NCBI GenBank assembly: GCA_947629565.1
Contig: CANREG010000013.1
Location: 1-52,379 of the forward strand
DNA from: an uncultured Lachnospiraceae bacterium
GTDB lineage: Bacteria; Bacillota; Clostridia; Lachnospirales; Lachnospiraceae
Direction: 5' to 3'
DNA: 52,379 nt
In this document: one piece after another, positions 9,432 to 17,373 of the stretch
Layout of the letters: every line of letters starts with the position of its first letter
Position numbering within the stretch: position 1 is the first letter of the stretch
The notes under the pieces: model-generated
Database searches by the model: none
Told to the model about the DNA's origin: nothing
What the model saw: only the letters and a program-made list of their open reading frames with translations
Made by a program: the position numbers and the translations under genes

Positions 9432-9455
9432 AAAAAACCCGCCGTTGCCGGCGGG
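9432..9455 (-). terminator. Intrinsic terminator after carD
   Basis: On the minus strand CCCGCCGGCAACGGCGGG (a CCCGCCG/CGGCGGG stem with a four-base loop) is followed by seven T residues. It lies 11 bases after the carD stop codon. Confidence 0.92.
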
Positions 9456-9465
9456 CCTTTCCCTG

Positions 9466-9750
9466 TCATCGCTTATGCGACAGCACATATTCGATTTCCT
9501 TCCGGCGCAGGGGACTGAGCTTTTCAAGCTCTTCCTCTGTCATCTTCAGCGCCTCGTCGGAAGAAATGAGTTCCCGAAGCTGTACCTGGTGGTGTTCTAC
9601 CGGTATGTAGGATACTTTTTTGCTGTCAAATACGGAGCGTAAGCCATAGTATAAAATCTGGTCGCCGTTCTTGGCCGGCAGCTTTGTAATCTCCGCCACC
9701 TGGCACACGCCGATTGCCTCGCTGTATATAATCTCCTTTTTCTCAAACAT
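9466..9750 (-). CDS. Small CarD/CdnL-family transcription factor
   Basis: The 94-residue protein matches the N-terminal RNA-polymerase-interaction domain of the CarD/CdnL/TRCF family (EIIYSEAIGVCQVAEITKL, then YYGLRSVFDSKKVSYIPVEH), followed by a short helical tail (DEALKMTEEELEKLSPLRRKEIEY). Family members bind the RNA polymerase beta subunit and stabilise promoter opening. It is shorter than full-length CarD (about 160 residues) and seems to lack most of the DNA-binding C-terminal domain. It starts 33 bases after the GH13 gene and ends at a strong terminator, so it is probably the last gene of that transcript. Confidence 0.8.
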   Translation of the reverse strand: MFEKKEIIYSEAIGVCQVAEITKLPAKNGDQILYYGLRSVFDSKKVSYIPVEHHQVQLRELISSDEALKMTEEELEKLSPLRRKEIEYVLSHKR

Positions 9751-9783
9751 ACCCGTCTTTTTCCCTCCATCCGTCTAAATATA

Positions 9784-11094
9784 TTACTTCTCCATCTTCC
9801 AGAAGTAAGCGGAATACGGGGGAAGTTCGCTGCCGCCGCCAAAATCATGGGGCTTTCCGGTAATCAAATCCTCCGCCATGCCGCAGCCCGCGTCAAAATG
9901 AGCAGTGTAGGGCTGGTCAGAAGCGTTGATTGCAACCATAACCCGTTCTCCCTCGCAGGCGCGCTCAAAGATGCACTGGTGATTGGTAAGCACCACATTG
10001 CGGAAGTTCCCGTAATTCAGCGCCTTGCTGTTCTTCTTTGCCTCAGCCAGTTTGGAAATCCATTCTGCCAGTTCCCCAAACTCCGGCTCGTCATAGCTGG
10101 CCCGAAGCGCCGGGTCGCCCTCGCTCTTATTCGCCTTTGCTCCCCACTCGCTTCCATAGTATACGCAGGGGATTCCCGGCATACCGAAGGCCATGGCGTA
10201 AATGAGCGGCAAATGCTTTTCGTTAGTCAGATTGCTGGCAATCCTGGTGACATCATGGTTGTCCACAAAGGAGAGAAGATGCTTTCCTTTATATAAGGTC
10301 CAGTTCTCCGGCCCGAACTGCCTTGCCAGAGAATGGCAGATTTCAAACATATTCATGGAATTAAAGCTGGAGAACAGCCCCTTGTAGCACTCGTAGTTCG
10401 TCACAGAATGACACATCTCGTCATTCATCCACTGGTTGTAATCTCCGTGCAGGGTTTCTCCTACTAAGAAGAACTCTTCCTTGGCTTCATCACAAAACCG
10501 GCGCAGCCGCCTTAAGAAATCATGGTCTAAGCAGTACGCCACATCTAATCGCAGCCCGTCAATGTCAAACTCTTCTATCCAGCCCTTTACCGCGCTTAAG
10601 ATATGCTGGATTACCTCCTCATTGCGGAGGTTCAACTTCACCAAATCGAAATTCCCCTCCCAGCCTTCATACCACAGGCCGTCGTTGTAGTTGGAATTCC
10701 CGCCGAAGTCGATACGGAACCAGTCCCGGTACGGCGAGTTTTCCCGGTTCCTAAGCACATCCTGAAAAGCCCAGAAGCCTCTGCCCACATGGTTGAACAC
10801 GCCGTCTAACACGACTTTAATTCCCGCCTCATGCAGCTTATCGCACACCTTCTTGAAATCCTCGTTGGTTCCAAGGCGGCAGTCTACCTTTGTATAATCC
10901 CTGGTGTTATAACCATGGGTATCCGATTCAAAAATCGGAGAAAAGTAAATTGCATTGGCCCCCAGCTTTTCAATATGGGGAATCCAATCCATTACCTTTA
11001 ATATACGGGATTCCTGCTGCCCGTCATTCTCAAAGGGAGCCCCGCAAAAACCCAAGGGATAAATCTGATAAAATACACTTTCATATGCCCACAT
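9784..11094 (-). CDS. GH13 alpha-amylase family glycosidase
   Basis: A 436-residue (beta/alpha)8-barrel glycosidase acting on alpha-glucans or maltodextrins. The conserved GH13 regions are visible: DGVFNHVG (region I), GLRLDVAYCL with the Asp nucleophile (region II), FLVGETLHGD with the Glu acid/base (region III), and FVDNHDVTR with the third catalytic Asp (region IV). A short beta-sandwich C-terminus follows. There is no signal peptide, so it is cytoplasmic. Although an open frame extends upstream, ATG at 11094 follows AAGGAGGATATTAAT and begins MWAYESVFYQIYPLGF, the usual N-terminus of intracellular amylase-type enzymes. The exact substrate is not determinable. A good promoter lies immediately upstream. 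Confidence 0.92.
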   Translation of the reverse strand: MWAYESVFYQIYPLGFCGAPFENDGQQESRILKVMDWIPHIEKLGANAIYFSPIFESDTHGYNTRDYTKVDCRLGTNEDFKKVCDKLHEAGIKVVLDGVFNHVGRGFWAFQDVLRNRENSPYRDWFRIDFGGNSNYNDGLWYEGWEGNFDLVKLNLRNEEVIQHILSAVKGWIEEFDIDGLRLDVAYCLDHDFLRRLRRFCDEAKEEFFLVGETLHGDYNQWMNDEMCHSVTNYECYKGLFSSFNSMNMFEICHSLARQFGPENWTLYKGKHLLSFVDNHDVTRIASNLTNEKHLPLIYAMAFGMPGIPCVYYGSEWGAKANKSEGDPALRASYDEPEFGELAEWISKLAEAKKNSKALNYGNFRNVVLTNHQCIFERACEGERVMVAINASDQPYTAHFDAGCGMAEDLITGKPHDFGGGSELPPYSAYFWKMEK

Positions 11095-11121
11095 ATTAAT
11101 ATCCTCCTTAAAAACGCCCCT

Positions 11122-11150
11122 ATTATAGCACAAAAATAAATATGTGGCAA
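11122..11150 (-). promoter_or_regulatory. Promoter of the GH13 gene
   Basis: On the minus strand TTGCCA (11150-11145) and TATAAT (11127-11122) are separated by 17 bases, about 28 bases upstream of the GH13 start codon. Confidence 0.75.
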
Positions 11151-11200
11151 ACCGGTCTTTTTCGGTAAAATCCGCATTTTGCTTAAAATATTTAACTTTC

Positions 11201-11247
11201 CCGCAAAAATTAACACTGCACGAAGCTTCCGCTTATTGTGCAGTGTT
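11201..11247 (-). terminator. Terminator of the polysaccharide deacetylase gene
   Basis: On the minus strand AACACTGCAC (11247-11238) pairs perfectly with GTGCAGTGTT (11221-11212) across a 16-base loop that itself contains the palindrome GAAGCTTC, then AATTTTTG follows. The first arm lies inside the last codons of the coding region and the loop includes the stop codon. Confidence 0.85.
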
Positions 11248-12150
11248 GCCAATCTTACCATATGCTTTATGATTCTCTAATTCCTTTCCTTTGTACCTTG
11301 CCATCTCGCTTACCGTTACAACCATATAGCCCTGTTCCTTCAACTTCGGAACTAAAATCTCCACAGCCTCCGCCGTGGACTCATAAATGTCGTGCATTAA
11401 GATAATATCCCCGTCTTTTACCTTCGACAGTACATTATCCACAACGGCCTGCGCATTCCTGCTGTCCCAGTCCTCTGTATCCAAATCCCAGAGCACCACA
11501 GGAACCTCTAACCGGTTCAGCAAATCCTCATCATAGGCTCCATAGGGAGGCCGGATTACCGTAGTGCTCTCCCCCGTAGCCGCCTCCACTGCCCGGTCTA
11601 CCTTATCAATCTGCTCATCCGCTTCCGCATCATCAAGCTCTGTCAGCTTCTTGTGGTTAAAGGTATGGTTCCCCAGCTCGCAGCCTGTTCCCAACACCTC
11701 CTTTAACATATCCGGATATTTCTCCGCATTGGTTCCCACCACAAAAAATGTTGCCCTGGAATAATTATCAGAAAGCGCCTTTAAAATTCTTGATGTACAT
11801 TCCGGATTAGGGCCGTCATCAAAGGTCAACGCCACCATGGGCGCATTGACGTCCACTTCCTCCGGATTACTGGCTCCAAATTCCTGAAACCGGTAATACG
11901 TCAGCAGGTTGCCCGCAGGCCCCGCCGTTCTGCCCGCCTGGTCCATATGTTCCATGCCCTTGCCAATCACTTCATTATGGGTAAGCTTATAATACCACAC
12001 CCTCAGCCTGCTTCCATGAGAAAGCTGGGCTAATAAAATACAAAATGTACTGGCTGCTATCACAAAAATCAGATACAGCCAAAAATCGGAATCTCCTCTA
12101 TGCAAATTCTTTGTACCCTTCAGTTGATATCTATTCTTCTGTATATTCAC
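11233..12150 (-). CDS. Membrane-anchored polysaccharide deacetylase
   Basis: A 305-residue carbohydrate esterase 4 (NodB) protein. One transmembrane segment at about residues 24-44 (FWLYLIFVIAASTFCILLA) without a cleavage site anchors it outside the membrane. The catalytic domain starts near residue 105 with TFDDGPNPECTSRIL, followed by the metal-binding motif HTFNHKKL, RPPYGAYD, and the C-terminal motif ILMHDIYESTAEAV. Such enzymes remove acetyl groups from peptidoglycan GlcNAc/MurNAc or other surface glycans. The NodB metal site (Asp, His, His) is complete. Its own terminator and 145 bases of upstream spacer suggest a single-gene unit. Whether the substrate is peptidoglycan or an exopolysaccharide is unknown. 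Confidence 0.92.
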   Translation of the reverse strand: MNIQKNRYQLKGTKNLHRGDSDFWLYLIFVIAASTFCILLAQLSHGSRLRVWYYKLTHNEVIGKGMEHMDQAGRTAGPAGNLLTYYRFQEFGASNPEEVDVNAPMVALTFDDGPNPECTSRILKALSDNYSRATFFVVGTNAEKYPDMLKEVLGTGCELGNHTFNHKKLTELDDAEADEQIDKVDRAVEAATGESTTVIRPPYGAYDEDLLNRLEVPVVLWDLDTEDWDSRNAQAVVDNVLSKVKDGDIILMHDIYESTAEAVEILVPKLKEQGYMVVTVSEMARYKGKELENHKAYGKIGNTAQ

Positions 12151-12294
12151 AATCCATATACCTCTCTTATTGCCATTGATACGGTTCTTAATCTGTCAAT
12201 TATCATTATGTAAACTTATTTAAATTAAGTATAGCATAATTTCAGAAGAATACTATCCCTTTTTATTAAATTTTTTCTTAAGATTAGCTGCCGC

Positions 12295-13086
12295 CTAAAA
12301 ATTAACAACTAACGTGTCATACCCATCCTGGCTAAGCTGCCGCTCCAGCGTCCTTGCCGCCTCAATACTGTCCACCGGTCCTGCCACTACCGCATAATAT
12401 TCGTTCCAGGTCCGAATTTCCCCATTATAGCCCTTGTCGAGGAGCTCATTTAAGGCATACTGGGCGTTTTCGTACCGCCGGAACAGTCCTACCTGAACGC
12501 CGAATTGCTTTGCGCCGGTTTCGCCGCTGTTTCCGGTTCCGCTGCTGCCGCTGCCGGTTCCTACGGTTTTTTCAATTCCTCTGGCAATGGCGTCCGCCAG
12601 GGCGTCAAAATTTTCATCAAAGGTCTGGTTATCCGCATCGGTATTTAAAAATCCCGCCTCAATCAAAATGGATGGCATCGAGGTTCTCCGCAGCACCACC
12701 AAATCCTTTCTCACCGGTATTCCTAAATCATTAAAGCCCACTGTCGTCATTTCTTCATTGACATTGCGTGCCAGCTCTCCGGCAATCCCGGAATCATTGT
12801 ACACCAATGTCTGCACGCCGCTGTAGGTGTTGGCATTGGGACTGGCGTTGCGGTGGAAGGATACAAAATAGTCCCCGCCGCTGGCATTCCCGATTCTTGC
12901 CTTTTCAATGGGTTTCTGATATACGTCCGTTGTTCTTGTGTAAACTACGGGAAAACCGTCCTGCTCTAATCTGCTTCCTACTGCCAGCGCAAGTCTTAAA
13001 TTGTCGTCCTTTTCTCTTCTTCCGTTATATGAAGCGCCGTTGTCGTAACCCCCGTGTCCGGCATCAATGATAATCGTTGGTTCCAT
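12295..13086 (-). CDS. N-acetylmuramoyl-L-alanine amidase with SPOR domain
   Basis: The first 175 residues are an Amidase_3 (zinc amidase) domain: IIIDAGHGGYDNGA with the zinc His, REKDDNLRLAL with the zinc Glu, SFHRNA with the second zinc His, and ILIEAGFLNTDADN with the catalytic Glu. A Gly/Ser-rich linker (GTGSGSSGTGNSGETG) leads to a C-terminal SPOR domain (FGVQVGLFRRYENAQYALNELLDKGYNGEI to YDTLVVNF), which in known cases binds denuded glycan strands. It cleaves the amide between MurNAc and the stem peptide. No signal peptide is present, so release may occur by mother-cell lysis or an unconventional route, as with some sporulation lysins. It lies near but separate from the deacetylase gene. 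Confidence 0.93.
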   Translation of the reverse strand: MEPTIIIDAGHGGYDNGASYNGRREKDDNLRLALAVGSRLEQDGFPVVYTRTTDVYQKPIEKARIGNASGGDYFVSFHRNASPNANTYSGVQTLVYNDSGIAGELARNVNEEMTTVGFNDLGIPVRKDLVVLRRTSMPSILIEAGFLNTDADNQTFDENFDALADAIARGIEKTVGTGSGSSGTGNSGETGAKQFGVQVGLFRRYENAQYALNELLDKGYNGEIRTWNEYYAVVAGPVDSIEAARTLERQLSQDGYDTLVVNF

Positions 13087-13164
13087 ATCCGCACTCCCAA
13101 TTTCTTCACCATATTATATGCAGATTCCCGTGAAATGTGCGGATTCTTACTGCATGACCTGCAT

Positions 13165-13428
13165 TTATTTATCCCTGTAATGTGAACCACATTGTAATAT
13201 CTCCAACTCCTCCCCTATAATTCGAAATACAATCCGGTTCTTTTCATCAATCCTTACACTCCAACATCCCGCAAGATTGCCAGACAGTGCTTCCGGCTTT
13301 CCGGTACAATGATATCCATTTCTGTCTATATCTGTGAGCAGCCGGTTTATCTTTTTCAGCGTTCTTTTATCCTGCCTCTGCCAGTAAAGATAATCCTCCC
13401 AGGCTTCATCATGCCAAATTTTCTTCAT
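13165..13428 (-). CDS. yoeB: YoeB-family toxin
   Basis: An 87-residue RelE-superfamily ribosome-dependent mRNA interferase of the Txe/YoeB type. Key segments are KKIWHDEAWEDYLYWQRQD, the LTDIDRNGYHCTGKPEALSGNLAGCWS core with the active-site Glu, the conserved RIDEKNRIVFRI with Arg, and the C-terminal CGSHYRDK (usually HY). In YoeB, mRNA is cut in the ribosomal A site. Its ATG overlaps the stop of the antitoxin gene by four bases (ATGA), giving translational coupling. The pair appears complete and intact. Confidence 0.93.
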   Translation of the reverse strand: MKKIWHDEAWEDYLYWQRQDKRTLKKINRLLTDIDRNGYHCTGKPEALSGNLAGCWSVRIDEKNRIVFRIIGEELEILQCGSHYRDK

Positions 13429-13688
13429 TCGTCCTCCTCGATTAGTTCATGCTCCGACATATGTTTCCCCGCATCTGCATCAGCCACAGCGCGTTCCAAT
13501 CGCTCCATATTCGTCTTGCTGTAAAAAGGGTCTGCTACAACTTCAAATGGTATTCTTTGTTCTCTGGCAACTTTTGCCGCAAACATGGTAAAAGCAGAAG
13601 TCAAAGTAAGGCCCATGTCCTTGCAGGCTTTTTCCATTTTCCTCTTCAGTTCCTCATCCATTCTAAAATTAACCATTACCTGTGCCAT
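13425..13688 (-). CDS. relB: RelB/DinJ-family antitoxin
   Basis: An 87-residue antitoxin with an N-terminal ribbon-helix-helix DNA-binding segment (MAQVMVNFRMDEELKRKMEKA) and a C-terminal toxin-wrapping tail (FYSKTNMERLERAVADADAGKHMSEHELIEED). It neutralises the YoeB-type toxin encoded immediately downstream and probably represses its own promoter. I use ATG at 13688, preceded by GGAAGGGAGTGATATT, rather than the open frame extending to 13739, because the RHH strand begins at MAQVMVNF. It overlaps the toxin by four bases. Confidence 0.92.
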   Translation of the reverse strand: MAQVMVNFRMDEELKRKMEKACKDMGLTLTSAFTMFAAKVAREQRIPFEVVADPFYSKTNMERLERAVADADAGKHMSEHELIEEDE

Positions 13689-13775
13689 AATATCACTCCC
13701 TTCCAGCTTTATTGTAGCAACCATGTAAAGCATTGTCAATCATTTTTCATCATTATCTTTACAGTTTTTTCACCC

Positions 13776-14057
13776 TCACCGCAATGTATCTTTCGATTCC
13801 GGCAGCGGTTTAAAAAAGTCCTTTACCGGCACATCCAATATTTTGCTGATATTAAACAGAATCTCCAAAGAAAAACTCTGTACCATATTCGGACTTTCAA
13901 TCCGGCTCAAATAACACCTTGTCACATCAATCCGCTCAGAAAGCTCCTGCTGCGTCAGCTTTGCCTTCTTCCGATAGTAAGCAATATGCTCGCCCAAATC
14001 GAGATAAAAATCCCGGTTTTCAAAATTGGGAAACATCTTTGGTTCTTTCTTCTCCAT
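13776..14057 (-). CDS. XRE-family helix-turn-helix regulator
   Basis: A 93-residue protein with a single Cro/C1-type HTH (LGEHIAYYRKKAKLTQQELSERIDVTRCYLSRIES, then the FSLEILFNISKILDVPVKDFF helix pair) and short basic ends. Such proteins repress nearby or their own promoters. ATG at 14057 has AGGAGGAAAAATAT directly upstream, which I prefer to the frame extending to 14087. A clear promoter lies 60 bases upstream. It ends 88 bases before the RelB start codon. The target is unknown. Confidence 0.87.
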   Translation of the reverse strand: MEKKEPKMFPNFENRDFYLDLGEHIAYYRKKAKLTQQELSERIDVTRCYLSRIESPNMVQSFSLEILFNISKILDVPVKDFFKPLPESKDTLR

Positions 14058-14115
14058 ATATTTTTCCTCCTGTAAAAGTATTCCCACCTATGAATATAGA
14101 TAGAAATACAGGAAA

Positions 14116-14144
14116 AATATAGAAGTTTCCCCAAAAATCGCCAA
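14116..14144 (-). promoter_or_regulatory. Promoter of the XRE regulator
   Basis: On the minus strand TTGGCG (14144-14139) and TATATT (14121-14116) are 17 bases apart, about 60 bases upstream of the start codon. Confidence 0.6.
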
Positions 14145-14198
14145 ATTGATAACATACAGTTTACAATTTACAACAAAAGAGCAGAAAAAAGAGCAACA

Positions 14199-14239
14199 AA
14201 AAAAGAGCGGTGCCAAACGACAAGGTTTCATACCGCTCT
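14199..14239 (-). terminator. Terminator after the YgjP-type gene
   Basis: On the minus strand AGAGCGGT (14239-14232) pairs with ACCGCTCT (14211-14204) with further pairing inside (GAAACC with GGTTT-like bases), followed by a run of T residues. It lies five bases beyond the stop codon at 14244. Confidence 0.9.
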
Positions 14240-14243
14240 CTTC

Positions 14244-14804
14244 TTAAAATTTCATTCCGTTTTCCTTAAGCCACTTTCTCCTGTCTCGGTAATCCGGCAA
14301 AACCCGGCCTACCTGCTCCCAAAACGCCCTGGAATGGTTCATTTCCAAAATGTGGCACAGCTCATGGACTACCACATAATCCATAATCTCCTCCGGCATC
14401 AGTATCAGTTTCCAGTTATAGGAAATGGTCCCGCTGCTGCTAAAACTCCCCCAGCGCGTCTTCTGGCTGCCAATGCGCAGTTTCTTATAGTCCACGCCGA
14501 TTATCGCTTTGTAATATTCCGTCTTTTCCAAAAGCCGTTTTCTGGCTTTCTCCTTCAAAAGCTCCACCTCTTCCGGCGTCCGCTCTACCCTGTGTTGCTT
14601 TATCTCTAAAGCCCGCTTTGTCTGCTTATAAATCCAGTACCATCTCTGCCGGAGAAAGCGCTCAATCTCCGCTTCTTTCATGGAAAGGGGCGCCTGCACC
14701 AGCAAACCGGCCTCCGGGGTTATGCTGATTGCCAAAGTCTTCCGTTTCCCCCGCACAAGCGACAGGGGAATCTTCAAATCTTCAATCTCTATGTAATCCT
14801 GCAT
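14244..14804 (-). CDS. YgjP/DUF45-type zinc metallopeptidase
   Basis: A 186-residue protein of the YgjP-like M48-related metallopeptidase domain family. The zinc motif is VVHELCHILEMNHSRAFWEQV (HExxH plus a downstream His), preceded by the family motif RIGSQKTRWGSFSSSGTISYNWKLILMP. No signal peptide or membrane segment is seen, so it is cytosolic. The physiological substrate is unknown for this family; some members sit with restriction genes, but here it follows a DegV gene by 12 bases and ends at a strong terminator. Confidence 0.9.
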   Translation of the reverse strand: MQDYIEIEDLKIPLSLVRGKRKTLAISITPEAGLLVQAPLSMKEAEIERFLRQRWYWIYKQTKRALEIKQHRVERTPEEVELLKEKARKRLLEKTEYYKAIIGVDYKKLRIGSQKTRWGSFSSSGTISYNWKLILMPEEIMDYVVVHELCHILEMNHSRAFWEQVGRVLPDYRDRRKWLKENGMKF

Positions 14805-14816
14805 ACCAACACAATC

Positions 14817-15686
14817 CTAATCTAAAAACTGTACAGCCGCGCCTAACAGCCCCGGTCCCACATAGGTACTGAGTCCTGCCCCGATTCTTGCGCAAATCAG
14901 GTTCTTGCAGTCCGGAAACATCTCCCGCATCTTCTGTTCCAACGCATCCCGCTCCTCCGGGATTCCGCCATCCGCCACCATCAGGGTATAATTCTTTCCT
15001 GCGTGTTCCGGCAAATCAACCAGATCCTTTACCAAAGACAGCAGTTTCTTTGCGACCAGCTTATGGCCACGAACCTTTGCCGGCGTGTACAGCTCCCCAT
15101 CCTCGTCAAAGGCAATAATCGGCTTAATATTTAAAGCGGTGCCCATCATGGCGGCAATCTTTCCAATCCGTCCGCCCTTTTGCAGATATTCCAGTGTATC
15201 AATAGAGAAAAATACAATGGTATCCTTGCAAAGCTTCGGCATCCTGTCGCAAATTTCCTCATAGGACATTCCCTCGTCCCGCCAGCGGGCCGCCTGCACG
15301 GCAATCACGCCGGTTCCGATACTCGAAGTCATGGTATCAATAACGCAGACCGGCATACCGCAGTCCTCCGCGCCGATGCGGACATGGTTGACGGTACCGG
15401 AAATTCCGCCGGACATCATTAAGGCAATAGCCTTTTCGCAGCCGTCCTCCTTAATCTTCCGGAACATTTCCTCTATGTCCTCCCCGGTAGGCGTACTGGT
15501 TTTGGGCAGCTCGGTCTTTAACCGCTCATAGACGTCTGCGGCAAATATATCCACCCCGTCCCGGTAGGAACCATCCTGGCAGTTAATCCTTAAAGGCAGT
15601 ACATAAATGCCGTACTGCTCCACCAATTCGCCCGGAACATCTGCGCAGGAATCTGTAATAATCGCTATTTTTCTGTTCTCTTCCAT
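14817..15686 (-). CDS. DegV-family fatty-acid-binding protein
   Basis: A 289-residue DegV protein with the N-terminal motif IITDSCADVP, the fatty-acid head-group region MSGGISGTVNHVRIG, and the second-domain PIIAFDEDGELYTPAKVRG and IGAGLSTYVGPGLLG segments. Characterised members (FakB) bind a fatty acid and present it to FakA kinase for phospholipid synthesis. No FakA is nearby. ATG at 15686 is preferred over 15701 because GGAGAG lies eight bases before it. It is followed closely by the YgjP-type gene. A promoter with TATAAT at 15744-15739 is upstream. Confidence 0.93.
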   Translation of the reverse strand: MEENRKIAIITDSCADVPGELVEQYGIYVLPLRINCQDGSYRDGVDIFAADVYERLKTELPKTSTPTGEDIEEMFRKIKEDGCEKAIALMMSGGISGTVNHVRIGAEDCGMPVCVIDTMTSSIGTGVIAVQAARWRDEGMSYEEICDRMPKLCKDTIVFFSIDTLEYLQKGGRIGKIAAMMGTALNIKPIIAFDEDGELYTPAKVRGHKLVAKKLLSLVKDLVDLPEHAGKNYTLMVADGGIPEERDALEQKMREMFPDCKNLICARIGAGLSTYVGPGLLGAAVQFLD

Positions 15687-15738
15687 AGTTTCACTCTCCA
15701 TATCGTATTGTTGCGCCCCTCTTAAAATGCATAAAATG

Positions 15739-15767
15739 ATTATACACCGGCTGAGACATTTTGCCTA
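15739..15767 (-). promoter_or_regulatory. Probable degV promoter
   Basis: On the minus strand a perfect TATAAT (15744-15739) lies about 50 bases upstream of the start. The -35 region (TAGGCA, 17 bases away) is weak. Confidence 0.45.
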
Positions 15768-15774
15768 TTGTTTT

Positions 15775-17373
15775 TTACATCGAATCCAAAAGTCCTTTGA
15801 GTCCCTTCTCCTCATATATTTCCCTGTAATATTGAAGTTCATCCATAATAATATCGTCAATGACCTGCATACCCAAAAGCTCCACCGGCGCCTTGTCGTC
15901 TGTCATCAGATAACCGCCCGGCTCATAGGGCTCAAGCCGGTCATGGACGGACAGCATCATTTCCTTTAGCTGCTCCGGCGCTTTTTCCAAATCCGCCTTC
16001 ATCTGCTCTGTCATATCCGGAGAGTTGGAGGCGAACAATTCCCGGTTCGTGGTTCCCGGCACATCAATGGTATAGATTTCATGAAAAACCTCTGAAATGG
16101 TATCGGCGAGATACTGGTTAATGTTTCCCTCCCGCTGCCCCCGCATATTCATGTTGACGACCATAACGCCGTCCTCTTTTAAATGTTCCCGCACCAGGGT
16201 AAAAAATTCTACCGAGGACATCTGAAAGGGAATGGTAATATCCTGATAGGCGTCCACCATAATCACATCATACTGATTTTTAACCGCGTTTAAAAACGCC
16301 CTGCCGTCGTAGTTGGTAACCGGTATGTCCTCCGGCAGTTCAAAATAGTCTCCTGCCAATGCGATAATCTTTTCATCAATCTCCACGCCCTCAATATCCG
16401 CATTTTCAAAGTAACGCCGGCACTGGGACGCATAGGTTCCGGTCCCCATGCCGAGAATCAGGATTTTCGCATTTTCCTTTTCGGAAATCCCCGCCATAAA
16501 GGGCGCCGCCAGAGCATAATCGTAGTACATGCCGGTCAGGCTGCCGTTTTTTTTCAGTATGGACTGAACGCCGAACAATACATTGGTGGAGAGGATAACA
16601 TTTTCTTCGTCCTCCTTTACCTGTAAGTAGTTATAAATCGACTCCCCCTCGTAGGCTAAATCCTTTTCCCAGAAGGCAAAACTGTTGTCATGCCCCAATG
16701 CGCAGCAGAGAAGAAATAAAACCAGACTCGCCGCAACCGCTTTTTTCCCTGCCCGGCGGCTGATAAAATAAGCCAGCGCGAGGACCAGCAAAATTCCCGC
16801 AAAGATTAAAAAGGTAATGGAGGTTCCCACTGCCGGTATGGTTACAAAGGTGGGAAGAAAGGTTCCCAAAATACTGCCGATTGTATTGGCCGCCCCAAGC
16901 GTCCCCACCGTCTTTCCATTGTCGTCCAGACTGTCCACCGTATATTTCACCAAAGAGGGCGTTACCGTTCCGAGCAAAAACAAGGGAAACACAAAGATAA
17001 CCATGCAGGCCGCAAAGGCCGCCCAGATTAGAAAGCCGCTGTTCACTGAAAATACCAGAACCGCTGAAATTCCCATAATGACATATTTTCCGGCTACCGG
17101 AATGGCCGCAATCCAGACAGCCGCAATGAGCAGCCTCCGATAAAGCCTGTCCGGATTGGGATTTTTATCTGCGCTCCTGCCCCCATATATGTTCCCCAAA
17201 GCCATGGCAATCATAATAGTACCGATAATAATGGTCCACACAATCTGGGAAGAGCTGAAATACGGCGCAAGCAGACGGCTGGCTCCTAACTCCACAGCCA
17301 TAACAGACATTCCCGAAAAAAATTCCGTCAGATACAGATATATTTTATTCTTTAAAATCGGCGCTTCGTTCAT
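15775..17373 (-). CDS. Fused MFS-like membrane / spermidine synthase-like protein
   Basis: A protein of about 532 residues in two halves. Residues 10-230 form roughly eight hydrophobic helices (for example VWTIIIGTIMIAMALGNIYGG and AACMVIFVFPLFLLGTVTPSL). The C-terminal half is a Rossmann aminopropyltransferase-like domain with LILGMGTGTYASQC, VEIDEKIIALAGDYF and VIMVDAYQD, the usual positions for decarboxylated SAM and polyamine binding. The family is often annotated as fused MFS/spermidine synthase; its product is not established. I use the second ATG (17373) since GAGGAG is then at better spacing; the first ATG overlaps the larC stop. It is likely co-transcribed with larB and larC. Confidence 0.88.
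   Translation of the reverse strand: MNEAPILKNKIYLYLTEFFSGMSVMAVELGASRLLAPYFSSSQIVWTIIIGTIMIAMALGNIYGGRSADKNPNPDRLYRRLLIAAVWIAAIPVAGKYVIMGISAVLVFSVNSGFLIWAAFAACMVIFVFPLFLLGTVTPSLVKYTVDSLDDNGKTVGTLGAANTIGSILGTFLPTFVTIPAVGTSITFLIFAGILLVLALAYFISRRAGKKAVAASLVLFLLCCALGHDNSFAFWEKDLAYEGESIYNYLQVKEDEENVILSTNVLFGVQSILKKNGSLTGMYYDYALAAPFMAGISEKENAKILILGMGTGTYASQCRRYFENADIEGVEIDEKIIALAGDYFELPEDIPVTNYDGRAFLNAVKNQYDVIMVDAYQDITIPFQMSSVEFFTLVREHLKEDGVMVVNMNMRGQREGNINQYLADTISEVFHEIYTIDVPGTTNRELFASNSPDMTEQMKADLEKAPEQLKEMMLSVHDRLEPYEPGGYLMTDDKAPVELLGMQVIDDIIMDELQYYREIYEEKGLKGLLDSM

Larger units (their letters stand above)
8862..9437. other. Long AT-rich intergenic region between carD and hpf
   Basis: About 575 bases without a convincing gene. 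It holds the hpf promoter (8975-9002), the DnaA-box cluster (9199-9228), an inverted repeat CACAATT/AATTGTG at 9394-9411, and long T runs (for example 9120-9175 and 9330-9365). The open frame on the plus strand at 9025-9207 has a composition-driven Phe-rich translation and no ribosome binding site, so I do not call it. Confidence 0.75.

Noticed and set aside
8862-9437. Chromosomal replication origin
   Set aside because: DnaA boxes are present, but there is no dnaA/dnaN and no change of gene strand around the site; I keep it only as a DnaA-box cluster.
17100-17372. Hidden LarC2 in another frame after larC
   Set aside because: The only sensible protein there is the membrane part of the MFS/spermidine synthase fusion.
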